Shown here: positions 22,212-33,795 of the stretch, one piece after another | Position numbering within the stretch: position 1 is the first letter of the stretch | How the letters are laid out: every line of letters begins with the position of its first letter | DNA from: Chamaelirium japonicum | Taxonomy: Eukaryota; Streptophyta; Magnoliopsida; Liliales; Melanthiaceae | Reading direction: 5' to 3' | Length of the DNA stretch: 64,000 nucleotides | Assembly (NCBI GenBank): GCA_947650365.1 | Contig: OX393557.1 | Span: 2,226,138-2,290,137 of the forward strand | The notes under the pieces: generated by a model | What the model saw: the letters and a program-made list of their open reading frames with translations, nothing else | Database searches by the model: none | Told to the model about the DNA's origin: nothing | Translations under genes and position numbers: made by a program

Positions 22212-24455
22212 TATTAGAATTGGTGAGGTCTTCAGCTCATAAAAACCTATAGTTTATCTGTGTATGGTTGATAGCTTAGAATTGCATCTTGGTACGTACC
22301 TTAGTACATGTTCCGATTACAGAACAGAGAGTCATGGCTACATAGTAATCCACTTGAGTGGGAGACTCAATGGATTGGTTCTATATAAACTAAATACGTT
22401 CACAGCTTTGATTAGGGTTGGTCGTCCAATCAGGATAAGTTGTTAAGATGACAGAGCGTGGGTGTCTCCACCACAGTCATTACTAGGTACTGTGTTTGTG
22501 GTCAAACAGAACCAACACAGTGCAAAGATCGATGAGCAGACATCGGTGTACTAAGCCGTGTTTCTACTTAGGATAAAACGGTTCTAAATCTTAAAGAACC
22601 ATGTCTGGTGGGCTAACCAGTTGTGTAGTAATTTAGTGCACCAATGTGTGAGGGTCCGGTTACGTGACCCAAAACCACGGTATATTGGGTTACCCGACTG
22701 GCGTCACATCAGTATGCCACTCCTATAGGCTATCCACACCCCTACCGGGAGGTCCGTTCCTTGGTCTAACCTACGTCATATTAAACCCTGGCAAGGTGGT
22801 TATCAGTTGGACTTATTTGACAGAGTAATCGGAGGTACGATGTATGTGGTCAACCTGGAAGGAATCGAGTCATATGAGCACTCGAGTCTGACGGTAGTCT
22901 CCACCACTCGAGTCGCATCATGGCACCAAGTAGAGAGACAACAAGTTTACTATACTAAGCGGAGAGCAGGGGTATGCGAGAGAACATAGTAAGTCTAGGG
23001 GAATTAGAGTTCAGTCGGCATCGCACTCTAGGTTACTACGTAGGTTAACTCAGACTCAGATGATCGAGGGTACACTCGGGTATTGTGTCGATCGAGTCCA
23101 TGTTGGAAGCCATGAACCCTGGTCCATGAAGGCTCCACCTTATCCATATAATATACGGTCCTTGAACTATCTCCTCGATTCACAGGATGCAGTTAGATGA
23201 AATAATTAGTCCAACCCTAATAACCCTACGCTCTATGTGTGCATCACACTAGTGCACGGTAGATACGTAGGTATAGAGACACACGTAGTCATCTTTCTAC
23301 CTTAGTGGACTTTGCTACATGGGTGCGATGCACCGGTTCGTATTGCGAGTTAACTAGTTGACTTGAATAAGGGCACCCTAGGTGTTTACTAAGGGCACAC
23401 TGGTAATAGTAGAATCACTAGTCATAACCCAGGCCACGTGAGTGCGCTAAGCGAGTTTCCAAGCGAGAGAGGCAACCAACTAATGGCATGGGGGTATTTT
23501 TGAAAATCAAAGTATCACCATATGCTAGGTTGGCCGCTTCTAGCACATAGGGACATACATGGGCCGCTCCCTTCCCTAGCTTGTAGGATTAGCAAACAAG
23601 CTTGTATGGGAGGGGGATCCGTTTTAAGGAAGATTCACTTTAGGGGTCAATCACTTATGGCAATAAGGGGTCGGCCTAGTGTCATACGCAAGAAGAAGAG
23701 AGAGAGCCAGAGGGGCCGACCCTACAACTTGCATATGCAAGCTAAGAGGGATTCAGCCCTATATAGGAGCAAGGGAGGAGGGGCTGGCCATACTTGACGA
23801 TGCCCTAACCGCCCCCCTTTTTCTCTTTGTCTCGTCTCTCGTCTCCAACATGTGTGCGCGAGGGTTCGGATACAGTTCTGCTTCCTCACATGATGAATCG
23901 AAGACGAAGAAGGCTCGTCACATGGAGACACTCAGAGATCCAACGACGAGGGTCCGTGCATCGTGCGAGATCAAGGGAACATGAAATATTTCCTCCCAAA
24001 CTTTTGTTGTCCAGAATTTGCACAGAAAATTAACATTATTTATGTGATTTCGGAATCTACAGACCTCCAAACAAGGTGAAACCACTTGTAACATTGCGTC
24101 TCAAAGTCTTCTACCTGCAGTCCAAATTTCAACTCAATTGACGTTGGAAACAAAAAGTTATGGCCGTTGTACCGAAGGTATATCGAGCAGATCCGAGACT
24201 GTCTCCATCGACAAAGAAGAAATATGTCACGGTAAAAGAATCTGCACGGAGGTATGATCTCTTACATGTAGATCTAGTGTCGATAGAATATGCATGCATG
24301 CTAGATTATTCACTTCACGCTAGATCGATGTAAGGGGTTCACATAGTTACCATGCTAAGTTCATACATGCACATGTAGATCATTTCGATAAAATTTTTGA
24401 TATGTAACGCACATCACCTGTGTTCTTCGAACCTTCCCTTTACTTCTGCCGTGAC
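22212..24455 (+). mobile_element. copia 3' LTR, long (about 2.2 kb), truncated
   Basis: Starts TATTAGAATT after the polypurine tract. The order of blocks (ACCAGTTGTGTAGT, GGTTACCCG, GGGGTATTTTTGAAAA, a CCTATATAGG TATA motif near 23757) parallels the minus-strand LTRs of copia A and B (38048-57463), so it is a relative in opposite orientation. The right end fades near 24455. Small frames inside have no family match. Confidence 0.6.
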
Positions 24456-24558
24456 GGGTCGGGTCGGGTCAACCCGTTTATTAGGCGGGTCGGGTTTGGG
24501 TTTAAGTTTTTGACCCGTTTATTAAACGGGTCGGGTTCGGGTTCGGGTTGGGTGTTTT
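24456..24558. repeat. GGGTCGGGT-rich element fragment
   Basis: Inverted and repeated GGGTCGGGT/ACCCGTTTATTA motifs form a short GC-rich patch at the left border of the duplicated block. The source is unknown; it may be a non-autonomous DNA transposon. Confidence 0.4.
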
Positions 24559-24791
24559 GCCTAGTAAGTTACAGCTCAGCGCTTCGAAGCGTGCCACATC
24601 TCGAAGGGTAAAACCTTCAATCGACTGTTGAAGGAGGGTCACATACGACGATCGAAATCCTCCCCCGCACTTCTTTCGGGCCACGAGCTATCCTTATGAA
24701 CTTTGGAGACGTTGGACTCTGTCGGCCTACTTTTTGATGGGCTGTGAGCCTATGAGCTAACTAAGTGTCTAATCCATTTTTTGCACCTACA
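24559..24791. mobile_element. gypsy LTR tail and Z LTR remnant beside copy 3
   Basis: 24559-24669 is the right end of the 4557-type LTR, and 24670-24791 is the gypsy Z remnant ending CACCTACA. The same two-piece joint is seen at copies 2 and 4. Confidence 0.7.
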
Positions 24792-25634
24792 ATAGTCATT
24801 GCTCCTTCCTCTCCATAGCTTTGAAAGGGTTATGTAGTTAGCTTTTATTTGGAGTGTGGGGCATAAGAAGGGTATAACTGTTATTTAAAGTTTGTTTAGT
24901 AAGTCATTGAGAAGTAGATTTTTGGGGTATGAATTAAAGTTCCCTTTAACATTGGGCAAATTATAAAATCCTCCCTTGTGCTATGTACCTCAAGCAATAT
25001 TGGTCCCTAAGAAGTTTTTTCACCGAGTTTAATACCAAATCATGCTCCATTTGTTTTTAAGCCCCTCCGTCAACTTTTATTTTGAAAATACCCTAGACTT
25101 AGTAAGCATATGTTAAATATCTATACAAAAAATTGGGTCGGGATCTACAAGCAGACGGAGCATAATCTAGGGTTGAAATTATAAAAGATAAAAATCGAGG
25201 GACCAATATGAAACGATGTGCAAAGCTCAGTAGAGGTTAGAGAGGAATTTCTCAAAAAAGAAAAAAATGTTCAGTGCAGGTTTGATAATGAGAAATGCTA
25301 TTCAGCCTGAAGGTTTTTTTGAATTCCGCCAGCCCGATTGACTTGACTTAGCAGCATACAATTGTTGGTTGAAACCCACTAGCGATATTTAAATCTTTTA
25401 CACCACTAGTTGCGCGCTGCCACATCAATCAGACTGATCGAAATCAGAAAAACCTTCAAGCTGAATAGCATTTCTCTTTTGTAATTTGTCCATAACATTT
25501 TGATTGGGAAATGATTACAACCTACATGGGAGTGGAAGAGAAGACTTCACTTTATTCATACACATCATATGGTGGGATTAGAAGATAACAGCTGGGACTG
25601 AGACCACGAGATGATATATAAAATTGGAAATATT
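24792..25634 (-). other. 3' flank of MiAMP1-like gene 3
   Basis: Homologous to 15727-16529. It holds no gene other than the MITE. Confidence 0.65.
25290..25476. mobile_element. MITE in 3' flank of gene 3
   Basis: Same inverted ends as 19442-19628, with a few changes in the right end (AAGCTGAATAGCATTTCTC). Confidence 0.72.
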
Positions 25635-25964
25635 TTAGGTGCACGATCCGATCATGACAGACTCCCAGCCGTACTGACCACAGTAGCCATTAGGTCCGGT
25701 GAATGTGAAGGTTGCCGTGCCGCAGCTGTCGTCGTTGTACATTGTGACCGGCACGTCGGTGCCGTCGCCGTCCATGTAAATCTCGTATCCAGCAACCTTA
25801 TCGGGGAATTTATAGCATTGGCAATTGCCTACAGTAATAGGATTGCCGGTGCCGGAGCAGCCGCCGGTAGCCGACCACCAGTCAACCGTGGTGACCCCCT
25901 CGCTCTCGGCAACAATCGTCAGTGTAATCACCATCACCATCATCACCACAGCTTGGTTGGCCAT
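25635..25964 (-). CDS. MiAMP1-like antimicrobial peptide, copy 3 (109 aa)
   Basis: Predicted secreted antifungal-type peptide. The signal peptide MANQAVVMMVMVITLTIVAE is followed by a mature region with cysteines at residues 36, 48, 50, 81, 95 and 108 and the end GQYGWESVMIGSCT. Spacing is C-x11-C-x-C-x30-C-x13-C-x12-C, close to MiAMP1 family architecture. The start is the ATG at 25962-25964. A longer frame beginning MYACVRWGV extends into the leader and is not favoured. There are no introns. The encoded protein is identical to copy 4 (34639-34968). An open frame on the opposite strand is a shadow of this gene. Antimicrobial function is inferred from the family. Confidence 0.9.
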   Translation of the reverse strand: MANQAVVMMVMVITLTIVAESEGVTTVDWWSATGGCSGTGNPITVGNCQCYKFPDKVAGYEIYMDGDGTDVPVTMYNDDSCGTATFTFTGPNGYCGQYGWESVMIGSCT

Positions 25965-26060
25965 GCTCTCGATCACACCCCAACGGACGCACGCATACAC
26001 ACACGCACAGATTGTGAGAGAGAGAGAGAGAGCGTGTTTGTGAAACCCAAACGTGGGTGC

Positions 26061-26071
26061 CTATTTATAAG
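26061..26071 (-). promoter_or_regulatory. TATA box of copy 3
   Basis: CTTATAAATAG on the minus strand, 97 bases before the start. A short GA/TC tract lies between. Confidence 0.7.
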
Positions 26072-26339
26072 TGGCCTTCCTATTTGAACATACAACGGGA
26101 CATACACACGGACAAATAAGCCCATTGCTGATCGATCTCTTTCTGTGTTTTGGTTGAGCACAGCTAATAGGACATAAACTCAGAAACAATGCCGTGTCCT
26201 TCCCCACTGTTGGTTAGCATATGATTCAAAGTGTTGGGTCTGTTTATTTGACAACTAGCAATGTACCTACGTTGCAACGACACCAACACTCATCCAACAA
26301 CACTAATAATTGAAAATGGAGTCTGAGCCTAACCTAATT

Positions 26340-26529
26340 CCAGTAAAATTAAAAAAAAACAATCATATGGAATTGAAAGAGACTCATACCTAATGTCCAA
26401 GTGTACGTGTGGAAGGCCATTGTTGTTTGTCTACCATAGGATAAGCTCTCCACCATCATACCACAACTGAATGATAGATACCCGGCCTTTTAGCAGAGCT
26501 CAAGTCGAATGCTTAACACATTTGTTTTT
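26340..26529 (-). other. upstream region of copy 3 with SINE-like body
   Basis: Shares ATCATATGGAATTG and GGCCATTGTTG with 5650-5830 and with the upstream regions of copies 2, 4 and 5. No gene. Confidence 0.45.
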
Positions 26530-27200
26530 TAGTGTCCAATTAGTCGAGGGTTTTGGAAACGATTGATTTGAGTTCTAATCGAACATGAATCGCATCGAAT
26601 CGGTCCAAAATATGATGCATTGACCTAAATCGAGCACAAATAGAATCCATAATGCATTCCGACAATTTTCAAAGCGAAATGACACATTCGAGTTCTAATG
26701 AAGCACGAATCATTTCAACTCAGTTCAAAATAGCATAAATGAGCACAAATCGGACACGAATAATATTCACAATGCAATCCAATTATTTTAGACACAAAAT
26801 GACCGATTCAAGTATGAATCGAGCACGAATCGCTTCAAATAAGTCCTAAATAGCATGTATCGGTCCAAATCAAGCATGAATACAGTTCACAATACAATCC
26901 AACCATTTTAAAAATGAAACAACCAATTCGAGTTCTAATGAAGCATGAATCGCACCAAATCTGTCCAAAATAGCATCAGTTGACCAAATTGGACACGCAT
27001 AGGGCTTATAACATAATGTGATCAATTTAAACACAAAACGATTAATTCAAGTATAAATCAAGCACGAATAGCATCGAATCATTCCAAAATAGCATAAATC
27101 ATCTCAGATCGGAGACGAATATGATTCACAATGAATTTGACTATTTTAGAGAGGAAACGAGCGATTTGGGTTCTAATGAAGCATGAATCGTGCTGTATTA
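26530..27200. repeat. 120-bp satellite upstream of copy 3
   Basis: Same units in the same order as 20700-21430. Confidence 0.85.
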
Positions 27201-27389
27201 GTCCAAAATAGCATGAATAGTTGTTTACTATAAAGGTATGTAGTCATCGCAATTCGATGTGAAAGACTCTAGTGAGGCGAGTTATGTTCTAGGAATCAAG
27301 GTAATTCGAGATTACTAGAGCAAGGTTCTCTCGCTGTCACAGGATACGCATTAAGATAAGACTCTAACCGCATTCGATTTTTTGGAGGC

Positions 27390-28007
27390 TAGATATCTAT
27401 TGCACAACAAGAATGATAGATCCATTTCAGTCGAACCCGGGTCCAAATCATTGGACTGATGTGAAGAGTATACTTATAAGTTCTCATCAAGCGAGGATTA
27501 TGAGTTAGCTTATACTTCATAGGTCCTGATATTGATTGGATGCACAAGGTCTGACTTTTAGGGTCATATGTGTATTCCAGAGAATCAATTTCAGAAATTA
27601 TTTTTGCCTTTGGATTAGAAGCGGTTGTTGGTAAAGTGTGAAGCAAGAATGCATCACAGACTACACAAAGACTGAGCACATTGTTGCGTGCGAAGTTGTA
27701 GGTGGTATGGCTCAGGATATTCTTGGAAGAACATAGGACGCATACCAGAGGCTCATTGTCCGTTGTTGCAACAGAAGAGCGGTAAGTAAGGTCCAAAGAG
27801 CCTAGGGACCACCGTTAGGGAAAACTTATCAAGTACAAACTCCACTTGATCTGACAATTTTAGGAGGAAATGCAAGTAGCAGTACTGAGGTAGCATCTGC
27901 AGATAATGTTGTCAATTCCTATAGGGAATTACTGCAAAGGCTTTTGGGCAGCATGTCGAAGCTATAGAGCTCAATACCATTTTTCCTCGTTAGATCTAGT
28001 GGGAGAT
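27390..28007 (+). pseudogene. copia RNase H remnant, second copy
   Basis: Duplicate of 21600-22211, including the polypurine tract ending near 28006. It was carried in the same segmental duplication as copy 3. Confidence 0.6.
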
Positions 28008-28708
28008 TATTGGAATTTGTGAGGTCTTCAGCTCATAAGAATCTATAATTTATCTGTGTATGGTTGATAGCTAAGGATTGCATCTTAGTACGTATTTTAG
28101 TACGTATTCTGATTACAGAACATAGAGTCATGGCTATATGATAATCCACTTGAGTGAGAGACTCAATGGATTGGTTCTATGTAAACTAAATATGTTCACG
28201 GCTCTGATTAGGGTTGGTTGTCCAATCAGGATAAGTTATTGGGATGACAGAGCATGGGTGTCTCCACCACGGTCATTACCAGGCACTGTGTTTGTGGCCG
28301 AACAGAACCAACACAGTGCACAGATCAGTGAGCAGACACCGGTGCACGAAGCCGTGTTGCTGCTTAAGTTAAAACGGTCCTAAACCCTGAGGAACCATGT
28401 TTGGTAGGCTAACCAGTTGTGTAGTACTTTGGCGCACCAATATGTGAGAGTCCAGTTACGTGACCCAAAACCACCATGTACTGGGTTACCCAGCTGGCAT
28501 CATATCAGCGTGCCACTCTTGCAGGCTATCCACATGCCTGACGGGAGATGCATTCCTTGGTCTGACCTACGTCGTATTAAACCCTGGCCAGGTGGTCATC
28601 AGTTGGACTTACTCGACAGAATAATCGGAGGTACGATATACATGGTCAACTTGGAAGGAACCGAGTCATATAAGAAGTCGAGTCTGACGGTAGTCTCCAC
28701 CGCTTGGG
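28008..28708 (+). mobile_element. copia 3' LTR, truncated duplicate
   Basis: Begins TATTGGAATT and matches 22212 to about 22920. It stops at 28708, where unrelated transposon sequence begins. Confidence 0.62.
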
Positions 28709-30273
28709 TCATATGAGCTGCTCGAGGGCCTGCCTCTGCTCGCGCTCCATGTCTAGCGCAGACTGCAAAAGTGTTATCACCCCGGCCTGGGTGTTCCGGG
28801 CCCTCGAGCATACACCCTGTCGTCTAAAGTAAGAAGATGGCATAACTCTAAGGCTCGTACAAATGACATGGTCGTGCGTGGCTTGTTTGAGCACAATATC
28901 TATTACCGAGTCGATAGATACTGAGCTGTAGGAGGAGCCCTCGGCCGATGGGGTCACCATAAGTCTCATTCTCTCCTATATGAAAACAACCAATAATATT
29001 CAATGATATTTAATGGCATGTCTACGAATATATTAACAATAACTTAATTACTTATGACTTGCGAGGCAACCCTGTCGTCCATAAATCCCTTGTCAATATG
29101 CTGCCTCCTAGAGGCCTCAAAAAGGTCAATCCGATTAGGCTCGTGGCTCAAGGATTGCGTCTGTTTTTTGCATATAAAATAAATATATGAGTGAACATAA
29201 GATTTATAGAGTTTTAAAGAAAAAAATATTTGTATCATTTATCAACTGATGGGCAAGCTGGGGCATGGTAGTCCTCCCCCTCACTAGAGTAGGTGTCGTC
29301 GGGGTATTTCTATTCTGCTTGCCTTTAATAAAACTCACATATGTCTATTAATTAAATTTTCAAACATCAATACAAATTTTGAATATAACATTAAAACAAG
29401 TACGAATCAACAAAATAATAATCATACCTGAAATTGAGCGGTGGCCTAGTGAGCGATCAAAAACTATAGAACGTCTAGCGAAGACGCATCTATCATCTCG
29501 GTCGCAACTTATAACACCTCAAACGGCTCGCCGACTAAGTAACTGTAGAACTGGTAGAGCTCGTAATGGTATTCCCTGTACCGCTCACTCATTGTCTTCC
29601 ACAAGTGCTCCTAGTGAGTGTCGGTATCCATGTTCTACCATTTAAATTTATCCTATAAAATTAATTTAGAAACAAGTAATTTTATCAATTTAAATTAGAA
29701 AAAAGTAATATTATTCTAAAATACTTTAATAAAACTAATATACCAAAAAGATCTGATACATCCTCTCCTTATAGAATTTATCGATGTTCTTCCAACCTTC
29801 ATCCCCACAATAGGAGCATTTCTCTCTTCCTGCACTATCATGCCAACCCACATAGCGACATCTGAAGCGTTCTTGCCCACAAAGGACCTGTTGCTCCACT
29901 GTAGGGGAAGTGCCTCGTGTAAGCTCGTTAAGCGTCGGGCCATCATCACTCCCAAGTCGCCTACGTGCCTTGCGATGGTCGACCCTACAAATAAAATATA
30001 TATCAGTACTGAATATGTATTTATAACATGTTTAAAACTATAGATCTAAGTATTATATGTGGATGCAGACACTCTAGTCGGGTACTGAACGCCGCTCGAA
30101 GCTCCAAAGACTGCGACCTTGGGAGCTGGTATGGAGAGAAGAACGACACTCGCAGATCCGGAGGGCTCGGCCTCAGACCCTGGGGTGGCAGCTATAGCGC
30201 TTCGAGCTAGTCCACCTCTGCCTCTACGAGCCCTCAACCGTGATGCCATCTGAACGCAATAATATTTTTCCAT
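28709..30273 (-). pseudogene. plant transposase-associated gene remnant, multi-exon, unplaced
   Basis: Several minus-strand coding-like pieces lie in order. A basic start (MASRLRARRGRGGLARS, near 30250) is followed by a segment near 29760-29990. Then come LFEASRRQ...KGFMDDRVASQV (near 29060-29140) and a final segment at 28709-28969 with a glutamine-rich coil end. Layout and the LFEASRRQ stretch resemble the Ptta/En-Spm accessory (Transposase_24) proteins of plants, but I cannot confirm this. AT-rich gaps between pieces look like introns. No DDE domain is seen. It could also be an uncharacterised transposon ORF. Confidence 0.4.
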
Positions 30274-30479
30274 ATGAAATAATATGATATAAATATAAAA
30301 CAGTTTTATTTATATATGAAACAGTTTGATTTACATATGAAACAATATGAAACAATATGATATACATATGAAACAATATGACATACAGTTTGAATTACAT
30401 GACTATCGAATAATATCCGAGTACACACATACACGCCCAAAAGGTCATAAACTCCAAATGTACATATACATAGATGAAG

Positions 30480-30975
30480 GACTATTTAGTGTCCTACTGC
30501 GGATGTCCAATGCCTTTCTGAGGGCAATCCCTTATTACGTGGCCTGAAATGTCACACATCAAGCAAACGTGCTTCAAAGGACACATCGCTCGCACGTGCC
30601 CCCTATCTAGCCACAGGTGAAGCATATATCCTTATCCCTACAATACTGGTAGGTATGCGCTCTCCCGGGGTGGGCATTGGAGTAGCATTTCATGTAGCAG
30701 TTGTTCCTCTTGAACCAGGTCACGTCCTTCTTCCCTTTGTAGGGACCAGAAGCCCTAACGTGTCCAAAGAATCCGTATATGTGGCATCGTGGTCTCTCCA
30801 CGACTGGCTTAATATACTGAGCCGTGCACTGAAGCTCTACCTGACTTTGTAGTAGCCTCATCGACGCTATCCTCGTAAAGTAAAGATCTACCATCGGAAT
30901 TAGAGCTGGAGCCTCCACCACCTCGGTTCCTAACAAGGGTGGTAACGTATCGTACTGAACACGATCTCCTGACAT
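30480..30975 (-). pseudogene. zinc-knuckle protein remnant
   Basis: The frame starting at 30975 (MSGDRVQYDTLPPLL) leads to cysteine/histidine-rich repeats. One, CHIYGFFGHVRAS, looks like a CCHC knuckle with cysteines lost. After a stop at 30607 the homology goes on in a shifted frame with a good knuckle, CLMCDISGHVIRDCP (near 30525-30570). Several CCHC units in a row suggest a nucleic-acid-binding gag-like or transposon ORF. It may belong to the remnant at 28709-30273. Family unknown. Confidence 0.45.
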
Positions 30976-31019
30976 CTAAACAAAAGACTTTAATCAGAAC
31001 ATTTCTAAATATGAAACAC

Positions 31020-32280
31020 ATATATATTCTAAGTAAACTATATTTAACCTAACCTAAACCCTAAACCTAAACTTTACCTAAACACTAAACGTAATTTCCA
31101 AAAATGTAACATTCCAAAAAATTTCGATAATTCCGAATCAGAATTGGATTTTGAAATTCCAAATCTTCGGAATCGGAATCAGAATATCATATGGGGTTCC
31201 ATAACCCTAAACCTAAACGTAACCAATACACTAAACCTAATTTCTGAAAATGAAACATTCCGAAAAACTCTGATAATTCTGAATCAGAATTGGATTTTGA
31301 AAATTTAAAATTTCAAAATCAGAATCAGAATACCATTTGGGATTCCAAAAACCTAAACCTAAACCTAACCTGAACCTAAACCTAACCTAAAACCTAAACA
31401 TAATTTCTGAAAATGTAACATTCCAAAAATTTTCGATAATTCTGAATCGGAATTAGATTTTGAAATTCAAAAATTCAGAATCGGAATCAGCATACCATTT
31501 GGGATTCTGAAACCCTAAACCTAAACCTAACCTAAACCCTAAACCTAATTTTCGAAAATGCAACATTCCAAAAAATTCCAATAATTCCGAATCAGAATTG
31601 GATTTTGAAATTCCAAAATTTCAAAATCGGAATCAGAATACCATTTGGGATTCTGAAACCCTAAACCTAACATAATCCCTAAACCTAAACCTAACCTAAA
31701 CCTAATTTTCGAAAATGTAACATTCTGATAATTCCGAATCGAAATTTGATTTTGAAATCCCGAAATTTCGGAATCGGAATCAGAATACCATTTGGGATTT
31801 CGAAACCTTAAACCTAACCTATCCCTAAACCTAAACCTAACCTAAACACTAAACCAAATTTCCGAAAATGTAACATTCGGAATAATTTTGATAATTCCGA
31901 ATCGGAATTGGATTTTGAAATTCCAAAATTTCGGAATCAGAATCAGAATACGATTTGGGATTCCGAAATCCTAAACCTAAACCTAACCTAAACCCTAAAC
32001 CTAATTTCTAAAAATGTGACATTTCGAAAAATTCCTATAATTTCGAATCGAATTTTGATTTTGAAATTCCAAAATTTCGGAATCGGAATCAGAATACCAT
32101 TTGGGATTCCGAAACTCTAAACCTAAACCTAACCTAAACCCTAAACCTAATTTTTAAAAATGTAACATTCCGAAAAATTCTGATAATTCCGAATCGTAAT
32201 TGGATTTTGAAATTCTGAAATTTTTGAATCGGAATCAGAATACCATTTAGGATTCCAAAAAATTTTTGAAAATTTTTGAA
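31020..32280. repeat. satellite with telomere-like CCTAAA blocks, about 150-bp unit (eight units)
   Basis: Each unit joins a block of CCTAAACCTAAACCTAACC type to a spacer holding palindromic TCCGAATCGGAATTGGATTT and TCGGAATCGGAATCAGAAT. Telomere-like blocks start near 31047, 31200, 31347, 31509, 31656, 31801, 31965 and 32111. The plant telomere unit is CCCTAAA; here the six-base CCTAAA form dominates. Confidence 0.85.
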
Positions 32281-32339
32281 CACCACTATTCCGATTGGAT
32301 CCATCCAAAAATAAACCATAGATAAAAATGATCAAACCA

Positions 32340-32650
32340 CAAATTAAGTAGTTGACAAAAGAGGTATTGTGCTAACATTTCAAACTTTAGGGTGTTATTT
32401 GGTACAAAATAGTTGACAAAAGAGGTATTGTGCTAACATTTCAAACTTTAGGGTGCAAATTGGAACAAATTAGAGGAGGATGAGGAGGAGAAGGAGGAGG
32501 GGAACCCACCGGAGGAGGAGGAGGTCTCAACCAGAGGAGGAGGAGTCACCGGAGGAGGAGGAGCAACCGGTGCCGGAGGTGTGCGGGAGGGGAGGCCGGA
32601 GGTGCCCAAGAAAAGAGGCCAGAGGTTTACCGATCGGAGGGGAGGGGAGG
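32340..32650. repeat. 62-bp direct duplication followed by a GAG-rich tract
   Basis: AGTTGACAAAAGAGGTATTG and the following bases occur at about 32349 and again at about 32411. A purine-rich GGAGGAGGA tract fills 32468-32650; frames across it are low-complexity artefacts. Confidence 0.75.
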
Positions 32651-33057
32651 GCAATGGAGGGGAGCTGGGATTCGAGATCGAGATAACAGAAAATATGGAA
32701 TCGGCTCACTGAAGTTAATCACAGGGTTTTTACATATGGATCTTAAATGTTTGTTGTAAATATATATTCAATACCGATGTATATTACATATCTGTCGATA
32801 AAACTAATATCAAATATTATTATATTTAATAATTTATAACACCGACAACTATATTTATTACTGTCGATAATATATATATTTTGCCGACGGACTTAATATG
32901 ATCCGTCGGTACATATATTATGCCGGCAAACTTTCTCTTATATCGGTAATTAAAATGAGAAAAATATTTAAAAATTCAAAGCTATTATGCAGACGGATGT
33001 TATTATTACCATCGGTAATAAAATATTTCATCTGCAAAATACGTCTTCTTTATAGTG
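32651..33057 (-). mobile_element. CACTA transposon end, second copy
   Basis: Diverged copy of 17812-18220. The tip is CACTATAAAGAAGACG on the minus strand from 33057, with the same subterminal CCGACGG motifs and the same left boundary at GGAGGGGAG. Confidence 0.68.
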
Positions 33058-33493
33058 GTACGATAGTGGGACCCGCAGCCCCGCTTGGGGCCCACGAGCA
33101 CGACAGTAGGACCCGCAGCCCTGCCTGGAGCCCACGTGCACTATCTAGGGTCTAGTAAATCCCCCAGGGTATTTACCAAACCCCGGATACTTCTAAGAAT
33201 ATTCTTGGAATATTCTCTAGATAAACCTAAACCCCTATAAATAGCAGACCCTGTAAATGATTCCAGATCGAGAATTCAAAACCAGAATTCTATTTCCTGT
33301 TTTCCAGATCTCTTCGAGTCTTCTGGCTTTTAGACTCCTTCTCTTTCTCCACCCTTTGTCTACTTAGACAAAGCACTCCTCGGCCTGTCGAGATTTGCTC
33401 TATTTGATACTCAGTGATAGTGGATTCCAAGGTTGTGTCTTACCGCACGGAGACGTAGGCTTTGGCCGAACTCCGTCATCACATCCTGTGTTA

Positions 33494-33543
<50 letters not shown>

Positions 33544-33795
33544 ATACAGTGGTTGTGTGACAGCCTAGTAAGTTACAGCTCAGCGCTTCGAAGCGTGCCA
33601 CATCTCGAAGGGTAAAACCTTCAATCGACTGTTGAAGGAGGGTCACATACGACGATCGAAATCCTCCCCCACACTTCTTTCGGGCCACGAGCTATCCTTA
33701 TGAACTTTGGAGACGTTGGACTCTGTCGGCCTACTTTTTGATGGGCTGTGAGCCTATGAGCTAACTAAGTGTCTAATCCATTTTTTGCACCTACA
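33058..33795. mobile_element. truncated gypsy LTR (33058-33673) plus Z LTR remnant (33674-33795)
   Basis: Same composite as beside copy 2: CACTA end, 4557-type LTR ending CCCACA, then the Z remnant ending CACCTACA. A CT repeat lies at about 33497-33540. Confidence 0.7.

Larger units (their letters stand above)
24559..26802. repeat. segmental duplication, arm A (2244 bp)
   Basis: Matches 33563-35806 at a fixed offset of 9004 with no insertion or deletion. By eye I find about four substitutions (near 24667, 26566, 26766 and 26783). It contains the whole third peptide gene, its flanks and part of the 120-bp satellite. Confidence 0.95.

Noticed and set aside
25611..26087. 158-codon open frame antisense to peptide copy 3 (and its twin at 34615-35091)
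   Set aside because: It is a mirror of the conserved peptide gene. The His run is the reverse of the signal-peptide codons, and no family match exists.
31020..32280. True telomere
   Set aside because: Blocks are short, mostly CCTAAA rather than CCCTAAA, and separated by 100-base spacers with other DNA on both sides.
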